Assembly: GCA_002005505.1 (NCBI GenBank)
Contig: KV908695.1
Location: forward strand, 54,037 to 118,036
DNA: 64,000 bases
Direction: 5' to 3'
Source: Botryococcus braunii
Taxonomy: Eukaryota; Chlorophyta; Trebouxiophyceae
Shown: positions 32,441 to 42,700 of the stretch, one piece after another
Layout of the letters: every line of letters begins with the position of its first letter
How positions within the stretch are numbered: position 1 is the first letter of the stretch
Notes under the pieces: generated by a model
Seen by the model: the letters and a program-made list of their open reading frames with translations, nothing else
What the model was told of the DNA's origin: nothing
The model's database searches: none
Position numbers and translations under genes: made by a program

Positions 32441-32981
32441 AGGGGGCGCGTTCCACTGGAGGCGGTACGGCCCCGCCATTAGGTGGGGTGGTCCCTGGAG
32501 CAGCGAGTGACTCGGGCGACGCGTGCCCGGATGGGTTCACCATGTGGTGCCCCGAGGGGGAAGACTGGTTGCACCGCATACGGACCGCGTATGAGAAGGA
32601 TCATCTTCTAAGGGATGGGCGTACAAGACAAAGAGCGAAGTTGGTCGCTAAAGATGGATTGATGGTGATTGGGAATACGAGGTGGAGTGTATTTTGATGC
32701 ATCGAGAGAAGAAGGCTGCGCACCATGCGCCGAAGAAAGAATACTTGGTAAAATGGAAAGGCTACGGGCCTGAGCGTAACTCATGGGAACCGGAAGCAGC
32801 CTTAATAGAACATGCCCAAGAGGTTGTCCAGGAGTACTGGGCTGGTCGCGCTCTCAATGAGAAGGTGGGAACACGGAAGCGCACGAATGGTGTCGCGGCT
32901 GCAGGCAACGGTACTAAGAAGCGAAGTAATGCGCATGCCTCAGCAACTACGAATACTGCGCCTAAGAAGAGGCGGACTTAG
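32441..32981 (+). pseudogene. pol: G2 residual integrase start joined to chromodomain
   Basis: The region that should hold about 400 integrase residues is reduced to a short entry segment (WLHRIRTAYEKDHLLRDG, LVAKDGLMVI) spliced at about 32665 to a chromodomain (YEVECILMHREKKAAHH, EYLVKWKGYGPERNSWEP). A Lys/Arg-rich tail follows, ending PKKRRT at 32979. The zinc-binding motif and the DDE core are absent. The junction also shifts the frame. The basic tail could act as a nuclear-localisation signal (inference). Confidence 0.82.
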
Positions 32982-33410
32982 ACACGGAGAGGCGATCTTT
33001 TCCTGCACTTGTTTGTTGCGGGTACAGCATGGCTGCCCGCCAGGGGGAGGGAGAAGGGCTTAGTTGCTCCCCGCGTGTCACCCCGTTGTTATACAAGTGG
33101 GAAGTTCAGTACGGTGAGCTGTATCGCGCGCGCATGATGTTAAGTGTAGATCATCGATCCACTTTGAAGCCCGCCATGACAATTTCAAGCAATGAATGAT
33201 GATGAACAAAGCTCACTGACGTACCCTGGCGTACCTCACCATTGTAGGCTCAACAAATTTGTCGCCTAAGCTATGTGTGTAAAAAAAAATATTGTTGCTT
33301 GAGTGTAGACGGCATGTACACTGCTTGAAGAACTCTTACCTTACAGAGTCTTGCTCGTGATGACTGCTCTGATGTGAGCGAGGACGCTCCCATGTAGGGG
33401 AGGGGGAAGT
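32982..33410 (+). other. 3' untranslated region and polypurine tract of G2
   Basis: No ORF of interest. It ends in a purine tract (AGGGGAGGGGGAAG) just before the 3' LTR, the expected plus-strand primer. A second purine-rich run lies at about 33042-33056. Confidence 0.7.
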
Positions 33411-33612
33411 TGTAACGGCAGGAAGCTGCCAGGTCCTGAAATGTGTAGGATTTTGGGCAGGAAGCTGCCGGGTCCTGAAATGAAGGTTCTGGAAAGTGGC
33501 ACGCGTCTTGGCGTCGAAGGAAGTCCCGGTGCTGACCGGCTTGTAACAGTTTCCGCAAAATGCTCTAACCTGACTTCTGTCTCGTCTCTCTCTCTCTTCC
33601 TTTGCCACTATA
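33411..33612 (+). repeat. 3' LTR of G2 (202 bp)
   Basis: Matches 20922-21124 with about three substitutions and one deletion. Followed by CCTAT, the second copy of the target duplication, and then G1 reverse transcriptase. Confidence 0.92.
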
Positions 33613-34352
33613 CCTATCCAGAAAGGGAGCCAAGATAGTATTCATAACAGATTGAAAAGTGGCAGGAGCATTAGTTAACCCAAAAGGCATAACAGTGAAC
33701 TCATAATGACCATAACGGGTTTTAAAAGCAGTCTTTCTTATGCTATCCTCATGCATACGAATCTGGTGGTAGCCAGAGGCAAGGTCAAGCTTAGAAAACA
33801 CACAACTTCCATGCAACTGCTCAAACATTTCATCAATCCTAGGTAAAGGGTGTTGATTTCTCACTGTAACCCTGTTCAAGGCTCTATAGTCAATACACAA
33901 ACGCCAACCACCATCCTTCTTCGGGACGAACAGGATAGGTGCACCAAAAGGGGAAGTCGATGGGCGGATGAAGCCCCTCTCTAGGAGCTCCTGCAACTGT
34001 GCACGAAGCTCAGCAAGCTGGGCTCCGGACAGTGGATAAATGCGGGAGGCTGGAGCTCCTCGAGGAACTGCGCCGGCTCCAATCTAATATAGTGGTCTCC
34101 AGCACGAGAGGGAGGCAGGCCCTGAGGCAGTCCTGAAAGGACATCTTTAAATTCCTGCAAAAGCTGCTCCAACTCTGGCACGTTATATGTATTAGTATCT
34201 AAGGAGGGTTCGGTCACTGCATTAAGCTGAATCAGATACATTGGTTCACCCAACTGGACCAACTCTTCCACTTCTATGGAGGAGATCACATACTCAGGTA
34301 CACCTGACCTTTGGCAGCCCACAAGTACATGTGTCCTATCAGAATGAATCAA
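33613..34352 (-). pseudogene. pol: G1 reverse transcriptase (proximal)
   Basis: After the protease frame and a TAA (34353-34355) the same frame runs on ([39 protein letters not shown]). A frameshift at about 34000-34030 then leads to the reverse transcriptase N-terminal part: [74 protein letters not shown], ending FLDR at the G2 insertion. It continues at 20921 with the YLDD box. Confidence 0.87.
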
Positions 34353-35273
34353 TTACACTGCATTTAGATTCCAATTTACAACCGGATTAAACATAGTCAA
34401 CCAAGGTTTCCCTAAATAAAGGTCATAGTATGCCAACTCTGTGGGGAGACAGGTGACTCCAAAATCCAGAGACCCCACAGTCAGGTCAATTGCCACACTA
34501 CTCTCTACTATAGAGGTCCTACCATCAGCAACACGAATAGCAACATGTGAACTTAAAGAAGCAGTGGGAAGGGCAAGCTCCTGCACAAGTTTATTATCAA
34601 TAAAATTTGCAGAGGCCCCACTGTCCAACAAAATCCTAACAGGTCTATCAGCAAGAATTCCCTCAAATTCAATGCACGTAGAGGAAAGATCAGGACCATT
34701 CACAGTCTGGCTAGTGTTAAACTGTACAAAAGAGTCAAAAGAAGTTGCGGGCAGGGGTTTCTTCTTCACACTAAGACAACCAGTCTGAACCAGGCAACGA
34801 AACAAGGGCAAGCCTGTATTGGAACTGCAGTGGGGTGTGCACATAAAGGTGGAAGTAAGACCCAGTGCATCCAAAACAGAAGCTGAGAGTAATAAATCAT
34901 GAGACTGTTGTTGTGTAGTCCCTTCCAGCACCTGTTCACAGCTGCCTTGACAAGAGAACACTGTCAATCTTGTCCCTGGCAATAGTTGTGACACAAGCTG
35001 GCTAACAGTACACTCCCTGTTACTACTATCAACAAACAAGACAACATGAGCATCACTAGAAGGAAGGTGAGGAGCTGCATCTCTCTTAAACATGCACATA
35101 GGACTAACTAGGTCACTGGCATGGGGGGATGTCTGAAACTCTCTACATATACCATGCCCATCCACATAATGGGTCATAAAAGAATGGCAACAACTGTGAA
35201 AGAAATCCTGCAGAGTACCAAGTCCATACACGATAGGAATCCCATACTGAGTAACGGGACAGTTGGCAGACAT
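34353..35273 (-). pseudogene. pro: G1 protease region
   Basis: 306-codon frame. The retropepsin-like aspartic protease is in the C-terminal third: RILLDSGASANFIDNKLVQE with the Asp-Ser-Gly triad, then AIRVADGRTSI and YDLYLGKPWLTMFNPVVNW. The N-terminal 170 residues, including HVVLFVDSSNRECTVSQLV, have no assignment. It ends at an in-frame TAA within what should be continuous pol. It would cut the G1 polyprotein. Confidence 0.83.
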
Positions 35274-35319
35274 CTGAGGCAGGTCTCACACTGCTGCAAT
35301 ACCAAAGAAGAACACCAAA

Positions 35320-36360
35320 TCAAGTGGTGTTTGATTTGTGACGTTGCTTTCTGAGCTCTGGGTGCAATTGGAAGCACCGCTCAGCTGCGTGCCCAGGCTT
35401 GCCACAATGCGTGCAAGTCTGCGTGGCAGGTTTGGAAGTACCAGGGCTCTTGGAGTCGCTTGGGCCTTTTGGAGGTTGGTGCGGCGTCCTGGAGTGACTG
35501 GGGATATCTGAAATAGTTACTGCATGCTTGAAAAGGTCGACAAGTGTCTTGGGATACTGTAGCGAGATGGGTTTTTGCAAATCTGCCCTGCAGCCCTGCA
35601 AAAACAAGTGGCACAGAGTGTCCTCAGCAAATGCACTTGGAACCTTTGCACGTAAAGCATTAAACGTAGCAATATATGTTCTCATATCCTGTTTGCCCTG
35701 CGAAAGATTGAGCAGCTGCTCCAGGTACCGTTTGTGCAACTCTACAGGCCTAAATGCCACTGTCAGAGCTGACACAAAATCACCCCACGTCCCATAGGCT
35801 GACAAACTGCCAGAAGCAATCAGACGAAATTGCCCTGTCCACCAATCAAGAGCCTTGCCCCTCAGAAACATCGACGCGACTTCCACTGCACGAGTAGATG
35901 CGAGATCTATCCCATATGCTCTCAAGTACATTTCGCACTGCATTAGCCAAGGATCAAGCTTCATTGCATCCCCTTCAAATCCAGGTGGATCAGGAAACTT
36001 CAGGGAGGGCTTCCCTGAACCCGAAGAGACGGAAGCCGATGCCGCAGTAGCCGTTGGCATAGGCTGAGTCGTGACAACAGGAACAGGCTGCGCTAAAGCC
36101 CGCTGAATGATTTCTGCAAATCCATCCAAGAGGTTCTGGGTCGTGGCATTAGGTGGAGCAATCGACGGAAGACTAGATCCTGCCGCAGCAGCCTCTGCGG
36201 GTAGAGCACCGATAGAGACCAAATGCCTAATCATGAGAGCTGGATCTACATCCGAAAGATCTATATCCTCATCAACAGAGGGATCTACAGGATTATCTGG
36301 GTCAACACGACCTGGGCTAGGTGCACGGGCTCGAGACCCCGAACGAGGATTGCCAGACAT
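35320..36360 (-). CDS. gag: G1 gag
   Basis: Starts at ATG 36360 (MSGNPRSGSRARAPSPGRVD); the frame extends upstream without ATG. Pro/Ala-rich N-terminal half, then a Ty3-type capsid region (FEGDAMKLDPWLMQCEMYLR, FLRGKALDWWTGQF, FNALRAKVPSAFAEDTLCHL, FLQGCRADLQKPISLQYP) and a zinc knuckle CTHCGKPGHAAERC near the C-terminus. No stop inside. It would form the capsid and bind RNA. Protease lies in another frame 46 bp downstream, so a frameshift or reinitiation would be needed, or an indel has occurred. Confidence 0.85.
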   Translation of the reverse strand: MSGNPRSGSRARAPSPGRVDPDNPVDPSVDEDIDLSDVDPALMIRHLVSIGALPAEAAAAGSSLPSIAPPNATTQNLLDGFAEIIQRALAQPVPVVTTQPMPTATAASASVSSGSGKPSLKFPDPPGFEGDAMKLDPWLMQCEMYLRAYGIDLASTRAVEVASMFLRGKALDWWTGQFRLIASGSLSAYGTWGDFVSALTVAFRPVELHKRYLEQLLNLSQGKQDMRTYIATFNALRAKVPSAFAEDTLCHLFLQGCRADLQKPISLQYPKTLVDLFKHAVTISDIPSHSRTPHQPPKGPSDSKSPGTSKPATQTCTHCGKPGHAAERCFQLHPELRKQRHKSNTT

Positions 36361-36415
36361 CTCTAAGCACGAAAGAAAGAACTCACCACAAACGAACGAC
36401 AAGGAACTATCCTTG

Positions 36416-36427
36416 TCGCCGATACCA
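36416..36427 (-). promoter_or_regulatory. Primer-binding site of G1, TGGTATCGGCGA
   Basis: One base inside the 5' LTR end (CTACA, G, then TGGTATCGGCGA on the minus strand). Only about 55 bp separate it from the gag ATG. Confidence 0.78.
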
Positions 36428-36428
36428 C

Positions 36429-36496
36429 TGTAGTATAGCTTAGCGGAAGAGGTTTAGGAATCAAACAATTTGTGGTGTGCTTGGAAAGAGTGTTAC
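36429..36496 (-). repeat. End of the 5' LTR of G1, split by transposon T
   Basis: Matches 10633-10700 with a single difference (A/G near the middle). It is cut by T after TGTTAC, resumes at 41432 as TGTTACATGAGTG, and is then cut off by the Copia C LTR at 41446. Confidence 0.85.
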
Positions 36497-36512
36497 TGGG
36501 TACTTTCATGAG
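36497..36512 (+). repeat. Left terminal inverted repeat of T
   Basis: TGGGTACTTTCATGAG, pairing with 41415-41430 at 15 of 16 positions. Between this and the first exon (36513-37101) no other gene is visible; this is probably promoter and 5' untranslated sequence. Confidence 0.85.
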
Positions 36513-37101
36513 ACCCTAGGCAAAACCCTACAACTTTGGCACGTTCTTTCGACCACATAAACATGCAATGTCACTTGAAACTCAATGAATGTGAATGTAC
36601 ACAAGCAATGCTTCAAGAAGCTAATTTTGCTTTACAAGAAGGCTGCATGCTTATAATGTTACGGGACCTCAAAGTGGGCACTTTTCGACAGATCTGACAT
36701 GGCTGAGACAACCTCGACATCGACTTAGCCTCCAGACGCCGATCGAAGATCGGGCGACCCAAAAAAATTTTAAGTGCCCAGAGAATCCCGCCGGTACGAT
36801 CAACTCCGTCCAAGCCACCTTGACAGAGCCGATTCAAACTAAGCACACCTACCGAACCAATTTTGAAAGAATTTAGACTATAAGTATCCACAATTGCAAA
36901 CAGGTTGTGGTTGCACGCCATATCAGGCCTGAACTGGCGGGATCGGATCGCCTTAGGCACCTAGCCATGATCAGCTTGGACGTCGCGGAATACTCACAAT
37001 ACCTTCTAAGTTTCAACATAGAGAATCTTAACAGGAATTAAAGGTTAAAACTGAAAACAAAGTTGTATCTTCTTTCTGAACGCAGAGTTCTGTGAAGGGA
37101 C

Positions 37102-40100
37102 ATGTCGCAATCAGCGACACCCACAATACAAGCACAGACTAATATATTTGAAAATGGAAAGGCGCTCTTAAAGTTTATCACAGAAAACAATGATAGGAAA
37201 GTACATGTCAAAACGTATGTTGCTGAGATGGCCCACAGTAGGGCAACCCAGTTAGGCTTGAGTTGCTCAGTGAACGTGGACACGTTACGCCAAAGATTGG
37301 AGACCTTCAAATTCCAATACACGAAGACGGTGAGACGCAAGAGTGCCATGAAATCAGCGCCACAGGAGGGAATTCTGCTGGACACCCATGTCTTTCATCT
37401 CACGAGTTGGCAACCTAAAGCGTCCATCGCATCCAAAGTTCCAACAGAGAAAGAAAATGTTCCACCTCCAGGTGACAACCCGCGGCCCTGCAGCAATGGG
37501 AATGATGAACACATAGCACCACTCCATTGACTCGTGTTGATCGCAGGTGAAAGCATCATGGGCCGCCGAAAAAGACCACTTGAAGTGCTGCAAGGGGAAA
37601 CCAATAGCAGGAATATGGTCAAAAACATGAGACGAGAGAAAACGATCTTGAGAGCGAAACTCAACACCCAACGGTGCCTATTGGAGGAAATCAACCAAGA
37701 CCATCAGCAAATGGTGCGTTTATGTTCTCATGCCCCACACAAAGCTAATGTAGTTTTACATACTTGAAGCCCACAGACATGCATTGCAGGATAGCATAAA
37801 ACATGAACTTGAAGCATCGAAAGAGAAGGAGGCTAAGCTGCAAGATCTGCTACAGAGCATGTCACTTGATATGGAAGCCAAAACCCGCGAATGCACACTC
37901 ATTCAGCAAGAGGTAAAATCCCAGTCACTGCCACCTTTCCTTATTCACACCTTCCCTTATGCGCACCTTTTATGGCAGGACTATTGAAAGGCAACATCCC
38001 TGGTGCTGCAGAGTGATCAATTGCGCGCACGCATCGATGCGCTGCAGTCACGTAATGCCTCACTGGCGACCCAACTCGAGGAGAGCCATTCTGAAGTTGA
38101 GGAGCTGAGCCTCCAGCTTGAGGACACCAAACACGAGCTCCAGAAGACCCAGACATGCCTGCTGACCGCCGAAACCCAAGCACAAGTCATGGTAGAAACG
38201 ACGGACGATCTTGAGAAGAACAATAAAGAGCTGCAATTAAGTTTGCAACAGATGCGTGAAGATAACCGCAGCAGGTCAGATGTTGAGCGATGCATGAAGG
38301 AGTTGTTCAGCAGTATGGAAGACCTCAGTCAAGAAAGGCAGACACTCGAGGAGAACAATGCAAAGCTGCAATCCGATCTGCGACACATGCGCCAACAGCA
38401 TCGGTATGTCTTGGAGGAGAAAGAGCGACGCCTTAAAGATTTGAGCAGAGAGGTGGAAGACCTCATTCAAGAATGGAATGGGCTAAGAATACAGCTTGAC
38501 AAAACTGTAGCAAAAGCGCAAGATTTGCACCAAAAACATCGAGCAGCATCAAAAAATCTGAGTCGGACACGGCTTGCCAAGAGGAAGCTTGAAAGCTGTC
38601 AACCCCCTAAAGCCCCAGAATATCCACAAGTACAAAGTCCAGAGGCTGCACGCCCTTCATTTGTGACCACATACCCTGACACTGATCCCCCTCAACTCCA
38701 AGTCCAACAGCGGCGAGCTAGCGGCGGCCTGGAGTACACCGCAGAAGTGTGTTTTACTGTAATGGCTCTTATTCAAATAGGGGTACCAGCTAGTGTCGCG
38801 GGCCTAGCCATGAAAGTAGTCCTCATGTTCCTGCGCGTGGCCATCCTCACCAATGTCCCTTCAGTCTCAACCAGCACGCGCATCATGCGTGCAATGGCCC
38901 CCCTTAGTGATGCCATGGGGGCAATGAAATGGATGGAAAGGGGCGTCAATGCATTTGGAGTTGCAGGAGATTGTACAACCCATAAAGGTACCCATTTTTC
39001 AGCTACGACATTGTACATAAAGAAACAAGACGGCAGTGGAACCTTGGTCCACTCTCTTGGAGCCCTACCAGTGCAAAATGAGAAGGCGAGCACGATCGTT
39101 ACCTCTCTTGCTCGGCGGCTTGAAAACTTAACACAAGCAGCTGCTGCAGTAACGGGCGAGGTCCCAGACTTCATGAACTTGGCAGGCGGCAGCGATGGCA
39201 GTGGTGGTTGTTGTGCCACACAATCTGACCACGCTGCAGCAGCTCAGTCAGCTACGGCCAAGGCCATTGAGGCGGAGCAGATGAGGGTTTTGGAGGCCAT
39301 GGACCCTGATATCCGGCCCCCAAAAGTCGTCACCTTCGGCTGCCATGCCCACAAGGTGGATAATGCAATGAAAGCCATACATTCAGCTATCAACACCTTT
39401 CAATGGCCCCCTGACAGTGTGCCTATCCCTCTCCCAAATCAGGCGCAAGTCCGAGAAGATCAAGGGGCATCAGCCACTGGCGGTGCCATGAAAGCCGCGT
39501 ACCTTGTCTCTGGGCTCTTGGCCCCATCAGATTCTCAAGGACAGCAATGGTTGGCAGGCCACTTCAAGGCGATGCAACTCCTGAGTGACGTCAGCACAGC
39601 CATCCCTCACGAGAGCAAGGCTCGCTTCCTTGAGCAAGCACATGCCTGCGCAGTGGTGACGAGCGAACGCGGGCGAATCCTGACCTTTCTGGGCCAGCTT
39701 TGCGAAAAGGACAGGAGCAACATTGTGCGCAATGTCATCAGCGCATTGAATGATAAGCCCACAGCTATACAATTCATTGTGTATGGACTTTGGTACTTCA
39801 GGTGAGACATTTTTATGCATCACAAGCGCACTGTTCAATCAGGCAGAGCAGGAATCTCAGTAGGTTTATACTTATTTTGTGTGCGGTAGGTTCGGGGCAC
39901 CAGGCCTGTATATTTTGCAGCAAATGGACAGTGCATGGGATGGGGAGCGAATATACCCTCGTGCACTTGACGCGCTTGACCACATCAAGCATGATGGCGC
40001 CCTCTTGCTCGACAGCTCCTTTGTCATCTGGGAACTCGATGGTAGCCCAGCCAGCACTGTCAATCGCAGAGCCCTCCATCAAGCCGTACTGGACGCTGCT

Positions 40101-40817
40101 GCTGGCTTGCGTGAAGATGAGAATGCGCTTTTGGCACGCCTGGCAAGCCATACAGCCGCAAGCATCAGTTCCACCCTTCGTAGATTCGCAGCAGACCAGC
40201 TACCTGGTGGGCGCAACACCAAGACTGAAGTAGAAAAGCGCTTCAGCCCGGCAGAATTGGAGTCCTTTCCGGACATGCCCCCCTCTAACAACATTTCAGA
40301 AGGGATTCTTGGCATGACCAAGTCAGCCCACAGGAAAGCTCCCAACACAGACACGAGGAGCATAAATGGAAAAATCTTGTGGAGAACTAATGACGTTGCT
40401 GCCGATGTTGCCGCCATGCCTCCCGACGAGCGCGCCAAGGTCCTGCAATATGCTGTGAAGGAGGCAAGGTCCCTCAGCTCCTCCACAGACAACCGCAGAG
40501 AAATGGCGAGCCTGAAATACAGTCATTTTAAATGCCAGCAAGCAGAGGCACGCAAGAAAGAAGAGGCCCGCCGGGAACGCACCCTAGCGTTGCAGGCCAT
40601 GCAGCCCGCACGAACCAAGCAAGAAGTTGACACCCTCATGGAGCAGACGGGTGCTGCCCAGATCCTCCGCACGCACCTCAAAGCCCTGATGGCTCACGAG
40701 GGCACCAAATTGGCGGGCATAAGGCTCAAGGACGCCGGGGGAGGGTCAAAAGCTGCATACTATAAGCTTTACATGGACTGCCTGGACCGCATGGAGGCGT
40801 CAGATGACAGAGTTTGA
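37102..40817 (+). CDS. Putative transposase of T, 1125 aa in five exons
   Basis: Exons by GT-AG junctions: 37102-37471, 37547-37713, 37790-37912, 38012-39801, 39890-40817; introns 75, 76, 99 and 88 bp. Joined, they give 3378 nt with no stop until TGA at 40815. Exon 1 (FENGKALLKFITENNDRKVH) is unassigned and may bind DNA. Residues about 220-400 are a heptad-rich coiled coil, probably for oligomerisation. The central and C-terminal part has transposase-like landmarks: GDCTTHKGTHFSATTLY (Asp540), FGCHAHKVDNAM (Cys664, His665, His667, Asp670), YGLWYFRFGAPGLYIL across the last intron, and SNNISEGILGM (Glu954). An Asp540-Asp670-Glu954 RNase H-like triad is my inference. A basic, Arg/Lys-rich segment follows. 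Position inside inverted repeats supports the transposase role. Confidence 0.7.
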
Positions 40818-41414
40818 AGGCCTAAGTGTTGATTACTGTAATTAGATTGCCCCAAGATGCCTAATGACCATTTTCCACAGCATGCTGGCCTGAGGGGAAA
40901 TGTAAGGTGTTCAACGCATGAACTCTTGACTGCATAGTAATTGTCCAATGCAACGGCTTAAAATCTTTTGCATAATGTGGAAAAATAGTATTGAACACGA
41001 AAACATGCACAAAATCGAGAGTGGAGCATTGAAGTGGCCCATGGCCGGTGGTCGATCCTTCTGTCCGCCGTCCGGATCACCCTTAAAACATTGTTATTAC
41101 TTGAAAAAAGCACGTGGTGTGAAACTACAAATGACATCAAACAATTTAGCGGCACCAAGGTCGAGTGCCGTGACTGAAAAATATTCGACAGTTTCGAAGA
41201 ATTGTCGCACCAGCCAATTATGGGGCTAAAACGGTCGACTTCGACCCTCCTTTCTCGCCCATAGAGAAGCCCCCCACCCTCCAAAACCAGCTGTTCTCGA
41301 AGATAAACAAACAATCTACAAAGTTGGTCTTGGGTGGTTTATGTTTTTTTTGGCTTGCAGCGGTCGCTACAACTCGCCAAAGTTGAGCAAATCGAACCGC
41401 CGCGATTGTACCGG
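40818..41414 (+). other. 3' part of transposon T
   Basis: Non-coding sequence after the transposase stop. Holds the subterminal GCCAAAGTTG (41376-41385) and a further CAAAGTTGG at about 41318, possible transposase-binding repeats. Confidence 0.5.
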
Positions 41415-41430
41415 CTCGTGAAAGTACCCA
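41415..41430 (-). repeat. Right terminal inverted repeat of T
   Basis: CTCGTGAAAGTACCCA on the plus strand, the inverse of the left repeat with one mismatch. Followed by C and then the TGTTAC duplication. Confidence 0.85.
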
Positions 41431-41445
41431 CTGTTACATGAGTGT

Positions 41446-42347
41446 GTTGGAAAAATGGACACTAACATGTATACCTTAGGTATTTCTTCAACATGTTGGG
41501 TCATTTCATCTTAGCATGTTTGTGAGCCACATCAATTCATTTCAAGGGTTTATAATATTAAGAATGCTCATAAACATTAAGGTACAGTCTTAGTTCACTT
41601 GGGTGTGTTTGTACTGTATGGTACTTTAAGGTAAATTGACACTCATAGTGATTTATAGTGGCCCTGGTACAATTTCGGGCTGTTTTCTGGTTGTTTTCTA
41701 GTAAGGTATACTTATACCGGACCTCATCGATCGTGAGACTTTAAGTCCTGCGGTCCTTAGTGTTTGATTCGAGGTTCATCTCGGTGGTGAGTTAAAGTTT
41801 CGAGTCATTTAGATTCGAGATTAGCATCGACCGAGATTCGTACTATTCATCGACGACCATGTCGAGTCATGAGGTACATTGAAATTCCCGTGCATAGTAC
41901 TGAGGCATGCAAACTTGATCGTGCCCGTACTCTTTTAAGATCTGGAGTTGCAAACCTGTCAGGAGGCTAATAAATGAATAGTCTTCTTAGTTAGTATAAA
42001 TAGGAAGTGTCCAAGGGATCAGTCAGTCTTGAGTATCCCTTATCAAGCTCCTGTCCCGTTTGCTTGGTCGTGTTTCGTCCACTTATACAAGCTTCACTTG
42101 GGCACAGTTCACTTACTCAGAAGAGTGTGAGTTACAGGTAATTGCAACATCATTAGATTAGTTGTTATTGTAACAAGTCTTGAGTATCCCTTATCAAGCT
42201 CCTGTCCCGTTTGCTTGGTCGTGTTTCGTCCACTTATACAAGCTTCACTTGGGCACAGTTCACTTACTCAGAAGAGTGTGAGTTACAGGGATTTTTATAC
42301 CAATTCAAATTCTACAAATTCTGTTTTGATGATGCCATTACGCTAAA
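41446..42347 (+). repeat. 5' LTR of Copia C (about 0.9 kb)
   Basis: Starts TGTTGGAAAAATGG; ends just before TGGTATCGGCGA. A 113-bp block occurs at 42026-42138 and 42177-42289, 38 bp apart, 58 bp before the LTR end. The 3' LTR is lost, so the start is inferred from the TGTTGG consensus and the abutting G1 LTR sequence. Confidence 0.75.
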
Positions 42348-42359
42348 TGGTATCGGCGA
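42348..42359 (+). promoter_or_regulatory. Primer-binding site of Copia C, TGGTATCGGCGA
   Basis: Same 12-mer as G1, G2 and D, directly after the LTR. The leader 42360-42700 shows no coding sequence. Confidence 0.8.
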
Positions 42360-42700
42360 TTAAATCGCTTATGGTATTATCGTCTCCCGGCGTACGGGAC
42401 CTTTCTACGTAAAGAAGCCTCGCAGCTTTATACGTTCTGCTTTTCATAGCACTCTTTAAAGACTAACGAGCACCTAAGCCTGCACGGGGTCTACACAGAC
42501 CACCGTGTCAGGTAGAAGGACTCTTGTTGTCTTCTTGTGGGTTACTCTGGTTGGACTTCTCGATTGTCTAAGCCCTTGTGGCTAAGGCAGTGGGAGAGAA
42601 GTTGGTTATTGGTGAAGGCAGCTTTCCCTTGGGAAGGCTGGGGTGGTCGCTGGAGAGCTCTACTTGTTAGAGTTTGTGCTGACCACGTTATTTTCATGCA

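Larger units (their letters stand above)
20922..33612 (+). mobile_element. Gypsy G2, plus strand, containing Copia B
   Basis: Ty3/Gypsy element with short LTRs at 20922-21124 and 33411-33612 and target duplication CCTAT (20917-20921, 33613-33617). It has a primer site, gag, protease, reverse transcriptase, partial RNase H, a chromodomain and a polypurine tract (AGGGGAGGGGGAAG, about 33396-33409). Copia B splits it within the protease region at 23105/30519. LTRs differ by about three substitutions and one indel, more than those of B or A. The integrase catalytic core is missing, so it cannot integrate by itself. Confidence 0.92.
36497..41431 (+). mobile_element. DNA transposon T, superfamily unassigned (about 4.9 kb)
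   Basis: Terminal inverted repeats TGGGTACTTTCATGAG (36497) and, on the minus strand from 41430, TGGGTACTTTCACGAG (15 of 16). A subterminal CAACTTTGGC motif lies 34 bp from the left end (36531-36540) and its inverse GCCAAAGTTG (41376-41385) 45 bp from the right end. Flanks are TGTTAC at 36491-36496 and again at 41432-41437. The related G1 LTR at 10695-10707 has a single uninterrupted TGTTACATGA, i.e. an empty site. It carries one five-exon gene. Target duplication is 5 or 6 bp, depending on where the terminal base is placed. Domain content did not let me assign a known superfamily. Confidence 0.85.
10633..41445 (-). mobile_element. Gypsy G1, minus strand, interrupted by A, G2 (with B), T and C
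   Basis: The pieces of one Ty3/Gypsy chromovirus can be joined across three insertions. The 3' LTR starts at 10633. Integrase and chromodomain lie at 11643-13192, RNase H and the second half of reverse transcriptase at 20209-20921, and the first half of reverse transcriptase, protease and gag at 33613-36360. The primer site is at 36416-36427 and the end of the 5' LTR at 36429-36496, continuing after T at 41432-41445. Removing Copia A (CCTAC duplication) restores the RNase H-integrase junction. Removing G2 (CCTAT duplication) restores ...[18 protein letters not shown]. The 5' LTR is broken by T and cut off by Copia C. Confidence 0.85.

Noticed and set aside
37102..40817. The spliced coiled-coil gene as a host gene
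   Set aside because: It lies wholly between matched inverted repeats with a target duplication and an empty site elsewhere in the window, so it belongs to the transposon.
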